A DNA stretch of 10,288 bases from Phycisphaerales bacterium. GTDB taxonomy: Bacteria; Planctomycetota; Phycisphaerae; Tepidisphaerales; Tepidisphaeraceae. The position numbers were made by a program, and so were the translations under genes. Positions 5,678 through 10,288 of the stretch are shown here, in pieces (within the stretch, counting starts at the first letter, position 1; the number at the start of each line of letters is the position of its first letter). The notes beneath the pieces were generated by a model, which saw only the letters and a list, made by a program, of their open reading frames with translations, did no database searches and was not told the DNA's origin. The stretch spans positions 1 through 10,288 of the forward strand of contig JAQGHK010000698.1 of assembly GCA_028288875.1 (NCBI GenBank), written 5' to 3'.

Positions 5678-7930
5678 ATGAATCGCTGGACTGCATTGCT
5701 TCGCGTCGTTCTTGCCGCCAGTCTTGGCACGGCAGGTTATGCCCACGCCGAATGGCAGATGAAGCCGGTATCGATCGCAACCCGCTTCGCCGCGGCCGTG
5801 AAGCCTGACAACGTGCTGCCTGAATACCCGCGACCGCAGCTGACGCGAGATGATTGGCTGAACCTCAACGGCCTATGGGAATTTGAGCCCGGCAAAGAGG
5901 GCGATACGGCCCCCATCGGCCGAACGCTTACGGGAACTATCCTCGTGCCGTTCGCGGTCGAATCGGCGATGTCTGGCGTGATGGAGCACCACGAGCGGCT
6001 TTGGTACCGCCGGGCTTTTTACGTCCCGGCCGGATGGCGGGGAAAGCAGATTCTGCTGCACTTTGGTGCCGTCGATTACGAGACAGAAGTGTTCCTTAAC
6101 GGGAAGACCGTCGGGACGCACAAAGGCGGCTACGACCCATTTACGATGGACCTCACGCCTGCGCTGTCCGGCGACGGCGCACAGGAATTGATCGTCCGCG
6201 TCTACGACCCCAGCGACAATGGCGGCCAACCGCGCGGCAAGCAAACGCTGCACCCCGGCGGCGCGATGTATACCACGGTCACCGGAATCTGGCAGACGGT
6301 GTGGCTCGAGCCGGTAAAATCGGGCGGTGTCGAAAACCTCACGATTGTCCCGGATGTTGATGGCGGTCTAGTCAAGGTGACAGTCGATCTGCTGAATGGC
6401 GTGAAAGACGCGTCCGTAGAAGTTGCCGTCAAAGACGGCCCGACTGTCGTTGCCACCCAAACCGGTTCAGCTGGTCAGGTGCTATCGATCAAGATTCCCG
6501 ACGCCAAGCTCTGGTCACCAGGGTCGCCGCATCTTTATGACTTGGACGTCACGGTACGGCGTGGCCAGAGCGATGAATTTGTCGACACCGTCGGTAGCTA
6601 TTTCGGCATGCGGAAGATCGAGCTCGGCACTGTCGATGGCGTGAAGAAAATCATGCTGAACGGCAAGTTCGTGTTCCAGATCGGGCCGCTCGATCAAGGC
6701 TTCTGGCCGGAGACGATCTACACACCGCCAAGTGACGCTGCGATCGAACACGAAATTCGCACCACGCAGGCGATGGGCTTCAATTTCATCCGCAAGCATC
6801 TCAAGGTCGAGCCGGCCCGATGGTATTACTGGGCCGACAAGCTCGGCATGCTGGTGTGGCAGGATATGCCGTCGCCGAACTCATACCTCGCTCACGCACC
6901 GCCCGTGGACAAGGCCGCCTTCGAGCGCGAGCTCACGCGCATGGTGCTGACGCTGCGCAACGTGCCGTCGATCATTCTTTGGGTGCCGTTCAACGAAAGC
7001 CAAGGCCAGCACGACACCGCGCGTTACGTCAAACTGATCAAAACCCTCGACCCGACACGGCTGGTTAATGAAGGCAGCGGCGGCACCAATCACGGCGCGG
7101 GCGACGTGCTCGATCTGCACACCTACCCGACGCCGATCGCGCCGCCGCCGAACGCCACCATGGCATTAGCCTGTGGCGAATATGGCGGCGTGGCGCTCAA
7201 AGTGCCCGGCCACATGTGGCGCGAACATGGCGGCGGCTACATGGATGCCAGCGATGCGAATGACTTGCTCGAAAAGTACAGCGAACTCACCTATCACCTC
7301 AAAGATCTGCGTGACAACCACGGCCTTAGTGCCGCGGTCTACACCCAACTCACGGACGTCGAAACGGAAATCAACGGCCTGCAAACTTACGACCGTGTGC
7401 CGAAGGTCGACGTAACCATGCTCGCCAAGGCCAACCACTTCGAATTAGCACCGCCGACATACAACGTCATCGTGCCGACTTCAGAGCACGAACGGCAGAC
7501 GTGGCGCTACACGACGCAGCGGCCGGCGGGCGACGCTTGGACGAAGGCCGGATTCGACGACGCCTCGTGGAAACAGGGGCCGGGCGGATTTGGCTCGAAC
7601 GCCAAGGGCGGCACGGCCTGGAAAACCGACGACATCTGGCTGCGCCGTTCCTTCATGCTTCCAAAGCTGACGGCCGAACAGTTGCAGCGGCTACGGCTTA
7701 GCGCCAACCACGACGACGATGTCGATGTCTACATCAACGGCGTGCTGGCGTACCATTCGCCGCGCAATAGCGGCGACTACGCGAACGTGAAGATTTCAGA
7801 CGAAGCCCGCAAGGCACTCGTTCTTGACGGCGAGAACACGCTGGCTGTCCATTGCCACGAGCAGGGCGGCGGCAGTTTTGTGGACGTCGGCCTCATCGAT
7901 CGAATCTCTGGGCTCGCGGGTATGAAATAA
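5678..7930 (+). CDS. Exported glycoside hydrolase family 2 (beta-galactosidase/beta-glucuronidase type)
   Basis: 750 residues. Residues 1-24 form a signal peptide (MNRWTALLRVVLAAS, cleavage at AHA). The GH2 sugar-binding domain spans about 50-215 (YPRPQL, DDWLNLNGLWEFEP, LWYRRAFYVP, VDYETEVFLNGKTVGTHKGGYDPF). An immunoglobulin-like domain covers about 217-315. The TIM barrel is about 320-590, with MGFNFIRKHLKVEP, the predicted acid/base E440 in WVPFNES and the predicted nucleophile E501 in ACGEYGG. A further C-terminal domain (about 600-745; WTKAGFDDASWKQGPGGFG, DDDVDVYINGVLAY, NTLAVHCHEQGGGSFVDVGL) resembles a second galactose-binding-like jelly roll. ATG 5678 is chosen for the signal peptide; AAGG is close upstream. 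An open frame continues 70 codons upstream but overlaps the divergent gene and is not signal-like. The enzyme would release terminal beta-linked sugars outside the cytoplasm; the exact sugar cannot be told. Confidence 0.92.
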   Translation: MNRWTALLRVVLAASLGTAGYAHAEWQMKPVSIATRFAAAVKPDNVLPEYPRPQLTRDDWLNLNGLWEFEPGKEGDTAPIGRTLTGTILVPFAVESAMSGVMEHHERLWYRRAFYVPAGWRGKQILLHFGAVDYETEVFLNGKTVGTHKGGYDPFTMDLTPALSGDGAQELIVRVYDPSDNGGQPRGKQTLHPGGAMYTTVTGIWQTVWLEPVKSGGVENLTIVPDVDGGLVKVTVDLLNGVKDASVEVAVKDGPTVVATQTGSAGQVLSIKIPDAKLWSPGSPHLYDLDVTVRRGQSDEFVDTVGSYFGMRKIELGTVDGVKKIMLNGKFVFQIGPLDQGFWPETIYTPPSDAAIEHEIRTTQAMGFNFIRKHLKVEPARWYYWADKLGMLVWQDMPSPNSYLAHAPPVDKAAFERELTRMVLTLRNVPSIILWVPFNESQGQHDTARYVKLIKTLDPTRLVNEGSGGTNHGAGDVLDLHTYPTPIAPPPNATMALACGEYGGVALKVPGHMWREHGGGYMDASDANDLLEKYSELTYHLKDLRDNHGLSAAVYTQLTDVETEINGLQTYDRVPKVDVTMLAKANHFELAPPTYNVIVPTSEHERQTWRYTTQRPAGDAWTKAGFDDASWKQGPGGFGSNAKGGTAWKTDDIWLRRSFMLPKLTAEQLQRLRLSANHDDDVDVYINGVLAYHSPRNSGDYANVKISDEARKALVLDGENTLAVHCHEQGGGSFVDVGLIDRISGLAGMK

Positions 7931-7969
7931 CGCCAAGCCGCTCCGGGATTTGTTTAGGCGATGGTCAAA

Positions 7970-8007
7970 ACAAGAGGCGACGCGATCAACATCGCGCCGC
8001 CTCTTGT
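7970..8007. terminator. Bidirectional terminator between convergent genes
   Basis: The hairpin has ACAAGAGGCG, a one-base mismatch and CGCGAT, then the loop CAAC and the complementary arm ending CGCCTCTTGT. It lies 39 bases after the GH2 stop and 28 bases beyond the stop of the minus-strand regulator. On the minus strand the tail is TTGTTTTG, a good U-tract; on the plus strand it is TTGTCGTTGATT, a weaker one. It probably serves both genes. Confidence 0.75.
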
Positions 8008-8035
8008 CGTTGATTGCAATTTGAAGGGCGTGAAC

Positions 8036-8413
8036 TTAGTCGATCCACGTGTCTTCCTCGACCGCCGCGGCCGCGGCCGGCATTGGGTCGAGCGGGGCGG
8101 ACAGGGCCGCATCGAGCGAGCTATCGAGGATCGCAGGCCGACGGACGGAATTGACGAGCGTATCGACGTGCCGCTCGAAGGCGGCGCGGCCGTCCTCGGT
8201 GAGCGTGATCGTCGTCACCGGCCTGCCGGCGCGGGCAGTTTTTTCGATCGCCACCAGGCCGGCGCTGGCCAGCTTGCGGGCGTGGGTGGTGAGGTTGCCG
8301 TCGGTCAGACGGGTGTTGCCGCGGAGCGTGACGAAGTCCTGCGTGGCTTCGCTGAGCAAAGCGGTGAGGATCGTCAGGCGGCCGGGATTAGCGATGATCG
8401 GGTCGAAGTTCAC
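8036..8413 (-). CDS. Small winged-helix transcriptional regulator (HTH_34 / MarR-like)
   Basis: A 125-residue DNA-binding protein. Residues 8-80 match the winged-helix family PF13601: NPGRLTILTALL, then the recognition helix region LTDGNLTTHARKLASAGLVAIEK, and the wing with GRPVTTITLTEDGRAAFERH. The remaining tail (about 95-125) is Ala/Pro/acidic and probably disordered. The start is GTG at 8413, the first start that keeps the whole domain; no good ribosome binding site precedes it, so the start or efficiency is uncertain. Such proteins usually act as small dimeric repressors of a nearby transporter or enzyme, but the neighbours here are a TPR lipoprotein upstream and the convergent GH2 gene, so no target is evident. 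The gene is not in an obvious operon: 138 bases with an inverted repeat separate it from the lipoprotein gene. Confidence 0.85.
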   Translation of the reverse strand: MNFDPIIANPGRLTILTALLSEATQDFVTLRGNTRLTDGNLTTHARKLASAGLVAIEKTARAGRPVTTITLTEDGRAAFERHVDTLVNSVRRPAILDSSLDAALSAPLDPMPAAAAAVEEDTWID

Positions 8414-8456
8414 ACCCGAGTTATCGGTCGTTTGAGGTGCAAAGCGTGAGGCGAAG

Positions 8457-8547
8457 AGCTAACAGCTAGCGGCTGACAGCTAACGGCTAAGACAAAAGCC
8501 GGCATCTGCGTCTTCAGCTGCTAGCTGTTAGCCGCCAGCTGATAGCC
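8457..8547. repeat. Large imperfect inverted repeat built from AGCTAAC-like units
   Basis: The left arm (8457-8493) contains AGCTAACAGCTAGCGGCTGA and ACAGCTAACGGCTAAGAC; the right arm (8510-8547) is its near reverse complement, with about four fifths of positions matching. The loop is 16 bases (8494-8509). Each arm is itself a tandem of 7-to-11-base units of the type (A)GCTAACNGCT. It lies five bases after the stop of the TPR lipoprotein gene, whose transcript it may end or stabilise, and 44 bases before the winged-helix start. No T-tract is present on the minus strand, so a repeat element is the safer description. Confidence 0.7.
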
Positions 8548-8551
8548 TTAT

Positions 8552-9340
8552 TTACTGCTGCACATCCGGCGGCACATCGCCCGCGGGCACCTGTGACGGG
8601 GCCCGGTTGCGGTTGATCCAGTCCGGCAGGGGGCCGGTGGGCAGCATGGGCTTTTGGAGCTGGGTTGGGTCCTTCAGGCTCGGGCCGGGGATGATGCCGA
8701 GGCTGCGGAGGCCGGCGTTGACTTCGGCGTCCTGATCGTTGATCCGGTACGCCTGCCGCAGGGCTTGCTCGGCCGGGGCTTTGAGGCCTTGGCGGATGAA
8801 GTAGAGTCCTTGGGCTTTGACGATGTAGAACTTGTACGGCGCCTGCTGGGCCGCCTGGTTGTAGGCGGCGACGGCGCTGTCGGCATCGCCGCGACCGCTG
8901 AAGATGCGGGCGAGCTGGAAGGCCTCTTCGCCGGTGGTGCTGGCGGCGGCCTTGGCGGTCAGATCGTTCACGCTTCGGTCGTTGTCGGGCACCTTCGCCC
9001 AAGTGTCGGCCTGTGCAGTCAGGGTTTTGACGCGGAAATCCGGATCTTTTGCCCCGGCCTCGCTGAGCGGCTGAACGTCCAGGCTGGTCTTAAAATGGGC
9101 CAGGGCGTTGGTGTACTGCTTTTGGCGGTCGTACAGAATGCCCAGGTAGGTATGGCTCTGGTAATCGCGCGGGTTCTGGCGGATGGCGTCGGCGAACGCG
9201 CCCTCAGCCTCGGCGTATTGGCCGGCGGCGAGCTGCTCTATACCTTTGTCGCGACTGACCTTAGAGAAGGTCACCACGCTGCCGCAGCCGGCGGCGAGGG
9301 TCAATGCGAGAAGAAATACGTGTCGTCCGTGATGCGCCAT
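8552..9340 (-). CDS. TPR-repeat lipoprotein
   Basis: 262 residues from the chosen start. A lipoprotein signal peptide is evident: MAHHGRHVFLLALTLAAGC, with lipobox LAAGC and lipidated Cys19. Tetratricopeptide-type repeats follow at about 27-60 (DKGIEQLAAGQYAEAEGAFADAI), 61-94 (YLGILYDRQKQYTNALAHFK), 137-170 (GEEAFQLARIFSGRGDADSA) and 171-204 (GLYFIRQGLKAPAEQALRQAY). The last 50 residues are Pro-rich and probably unstructured. ATG 9340 is preferred to ATG 9376, because the signal peptide begins there; AAGGCTCAAGAGA precedes it. TPR lipoproteins act as scaffolds for envelope complexes; the partner is unknown. It is divergent from rpmI, 166 bases apart, so it is independent of the ribosomal operon. 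Confidence 0.88.
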   Translation of the reverse strand: MAHHGRHVFLLALTLAAGCGSVVTFSKVSRDKGIEQLAAGQYAEAEGAFADAIRQNPRDYQSHTYLGILYDRQKQYTNALAHFKTSLDVQPLSEAGAKDPDFRVKTLTAQADTWAKVPDNDRSVNDLTAKAAASTTGEEAFQLARIFSGRGDADSAVAAYNQAAQQAPYKFYIVKAQGLYFIRQGLKAPAEQALRQAYRINDQDAEVNAGLRSLGIIPGPSLKDPTQLQKPMLPTGPLPDWINRNRAPSQVPAGDVPPDVQQ

Positions 9341-9374
9341 TCTCTTGAGCCTTCCCTCGGCGTGCAAGCGTGGC

Positions 9375-9402
9375 ATCGTACCGGCGGGCGCGCCCGACGC
9401 AA
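9375..9402 (-). promoter_or_regulatory. Candidate promoter of the TPR lipoprotein, with a 12-bp palindrome in its spacer
   Basis: On the minus strand TTGCGT (9402-9397) and TACGAT (9380-9375) are 16 bases apart, matching three and four consensus positions. The perfect palindrome CGGGCGCGCCCG (9385-9396) fills the spacer. It could be an operator or just GC-rich chance sequence. Confidence 0.3.
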
Positions 9403-9408
9403 CAAGGC

Positions 9409-9437
9409 TGGACGCGCCACGACAGGCCTGCTATATT
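9409..9437 (+). promoter_or_regulatory. Candidate sigma-70 promoter of rpmI-rplT
   Basis: TGGACG (9409-9414) and TATATT (9432-9437) are 17 bases apart, matching four and five of six consensus positions. Transcription would begin near 9443-9445, just before the first leader hairpin, giving a leader of about 62 bases. Confidence 0.55.
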
Positions 9438-9446
9438 GTCGCGCTT

Positions 9447-9494
9447 CCCGCCACCTTGGCGGGTGCTTTTGTCTTTGGAAGACCCGTTGGGGTC
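9447..9494 (+). promoter_or_regulatory. Structured leader of rpmI: terminator-like hairpin plus two mutually exclusive hairpins
   Basis: CCCGCCA-CCT-TGGCGGG (9447-9463) is a 7-bp hairpin followed by TGCTTTTGTCTTT, which resembles an intrinsic terminator. Next, GTCTT-TGG-AAGAC (9471-9483) and GACCC-GTTG-GGGTC (9481-9494) share bases 9481-9483, so they cannot both form. The second hairpin ends directly before the ribosome binding site GAGGAA (9495-9500). In other bacteria the rpmI-rplT operon is controlled by L20 binding its leader RNA; a similar feedback is inferred here, not shown. Confidence 0.45.
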
Positions 9495-9506
9495 GAGGAA
9501 TTTCCG

Positions 9507-9788
9507 ATGGGTGCCAAATACAAGCCCAACAAGGGTTGCGTCAAGCGTTTCAAGGTCACGGCCACCGGTAAGGTGAAGCGCCAGGGCACGATGAGCACCC
9601 ACCTGCGCAGCGTCCGCAGCGGCAACATGAAGCGTCGCCTGGGTCGTCCGGCCATCCTGGCCGAGGGCCATGCCCGCAACATGCGTTACTTCATGGGCGT
9701 CTCGGGCAAGAAGCCCCTTCGCGTGGCTCACAACCGCGCCGTGAAGGCCGCCCAAGGCGTTGAAGTCACCGAGACTGCCGCAGCCTAA
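9507..9788 (+). CDS. rpmI: 50S ribosomal protein L35, C-terminally extended
   Basis: 93 residues, against about 64-66 in most bacteria. Residues 1-65 match L35: MGAKYKPNKGCVKRFKVTAT, GKVKRQGTMSTHLRSVRSG, MKRRLGRPAILAEGHARNM, very basic, for binding 23S rRNA in the large subunit. Residues about 66-93 (SGKKPLRVAHNRAV and an Ala/Glu-rich end) form an extra tail. GAGGAA lies six bases before the ATG, so 9507 is the start although the frame is open further upstream. The gene is first in the operon with rplT, 129 bases before it. infC, which often precedes rpmI, is absent here; the upstream neighbour is a divergent lipoprotein gene. Feedback control by the leader hairpins is possible. Confidence 0.93.
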   Translation: MGAKYKPNKGCVKRFKVTATGKVKRQGTMSTHLRSVRSGNMKRRLGRPAILAEGHARNMRYFMGVSGKKPLRVAHNRAVKAAQGVEVTETAAA

Positions 9789-9802
9789 CTGAATCAACAA
9801 GC

Positions 9803-9879
9803 CGGGCCATTGAATTGGCCCGCAATCAAAGCAGGAGTGTGTTGCTCCTGCAGCCATGCCGTTCGGGCGAATGCCTGAA
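9803..9879 (+). promoter_or_regulatory. Three consecutive hairpins in the rpmI-rplT spacer
   Basis: Within the 129-base intercistronic gap are CGGGCCA-N6-TGGCCCG (9803-9822), GCAGGAG-N7-CTCCTGC (9831-9851) and TTCGGGC-GAAT-GCCTGAA (9862-9879, one G-U pair), each a 7-bp stem. None is followed at once by a T-run, so they look like RNA structures for L20 binding, processing or stability rather than terminators. Whether an internal promoter also exists is unclear. Confidence 0.45.
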
Positions 9880-9917
9880 ATTGTGCCCCTGGCTCCACGT
9901 TTCTCGAAAGGTTTTCT

Positions 9918-10288
9918 ATGCCTCGCGTCAAAGGCGGCGTCGTCCACGCCCGCAAACGTAAACGGATTCTGAAGCGCGCCAGCGGCTTTGTCGGCCAACC
10001 CGGCCACAACTATCGCTCGGCCCTCGAATTCACTCGCCGCGCCGATCGCTTCGCTTACGAGCACCGTAAGACCAAGAAGCGCTTGTTCCGCGAACTGTGG
10101 ATCACGCGTCTGAACGCTGCCCTCAAGCAGCGCGGCCTGAACTACAGCCGCTTCATCCCGGCCCTGCTGGAAGCCGGCATCGAGCTGAACCGCAAGATGC
10201 TCAGCGAACTGGCCGTCGCCGATGTGGCCGCTTTCGACGCTATCGTCGAAAAGACCCGCAAGTTCATCAAGATCGTGGAAAAGAAGGC
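9918..10288 (+). CDS. rplT: 50S ribosomal protein L20 (3' end cut by window edge)
   Basis: 123 codons are visible without a stop; L20 is usually about 117-120 residues, so only a few residues are missing. L20 binds 23S rRNA early in large-subunit assembly and, in several bacteria, represses its own operon. The match is clear: MPRVKGGVVHARKRKRILKR at the start, GFVGQPGHNYRSA (23-35), FAYEHRKTKKRLFRELWITR (45-64), LNAALKQRGLNYSRFI (65-80), LNRKMLSELAVADVAAFDAI (90-109), then a Lys-rich end. AAAGG lies eight bases before the ATG. It is co-oriented with rpmI and presumably cotranscribed. Confidence 0.96.
   Translation, partial: MPRVKGGVVHARKRKRILKRASGFVGQPGHNYRSALEFTRRADRFAYEHRKTKKRLFRELWITRLNAALKQRGLNYSRFIPALLEAGIELNRKMLSELAVADVAAFDAIVEKTRKFIKIVEKK

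Noticed and set aside
8457..8547. Possible CRISPR array
   Set aside because: The units are only 7-11 bases, degenerate, without spacers of regular length, and arranged as an inverted repeat; no cas gene is nearby.
9447..9470. Simple terminator of an upstream plus-strand gene
   Set aside because: No plus-strand gene lies immediately upstream; the hairpin falls within the expected rpmI leader.
8654..9571. Plus-strand open frame of 305 codons
   Set aside because: It is antisense to the TPR lipoprotein and runs into rpmI in another frame; no family resemblance and no ribosome binding site.

Overview
The window looks like chromosomal DNA from a GC-rich planctomycete, probably of the Phycisphaerae type; this is an inference. 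The basis is the combination of one secreted protein that carries autotransporter-type beta repeats, a dockerin-like calcium domain and a PEP-CTERM tail, many exported sugar-active enzymes, AT-richer intergenic regions full of short palindromic repeats, and long spacers between monocistronic genes. No phage, transposase, CRISPR, tRNA or rRNA gene is visible.

Layout. Bases 1-1150 (minus) hold the 5' two thirds or so of a secreted family 11 polysaccharide lyase (rhamnogalacturonan lyase type), running off the left edge. It is divergent from a LacI-family regulator (1430-2464, plus) across a 279-base regulatory region. Next come a palindromic repeat, a terminator, and a 540-residue PEP-CTERM/dockerin protein on the minus strand (2620-4242). 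A 322-base gene-free stretch with repeats and a terminator follows. Then a Tat-exported sugar isomerase-like TIM-barrel protein (4565-5572, minus) is divergent from an exported family 2 glycoside hydrolase (5678-7930, plus). A shared bidirectional terminator separates the hydrolase from a small winged-helix regulator (8036-8413, minus). A GCTAAC-rich inverted repeat then precedes a TPR lipoprotein (8552-9340, minus). The right end is the ribosomal protein operon rpmI-rplT (9507 to the edge, plus), with a structured leader and a structured intercistronic spacer; no infC lies immediately upstream.

How it may fit together. The lyase, the hydrolase and the exported isomerase are plausibly parts of an outside-the-cytoplasm polysaccharide (pectin-like) degradation set, with the LacI-family protein as local regulator. 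An ATGCAAAT/ATTTGCAAAT motif occurs between the lyase and the regulator and again upstream of the PEP-CTERM gene, which suggests a common regulon, but this is untested. The right-hand ribosomal operon is housekeeping DNA. I see no convincing new multi-gene defence or metabolic system. The observations most worth checking are the mutually exclusive hairpins before rpmI, the C-terminally extended L35, the shared promoter-region elements, and three families of intergenic inverted repeats.
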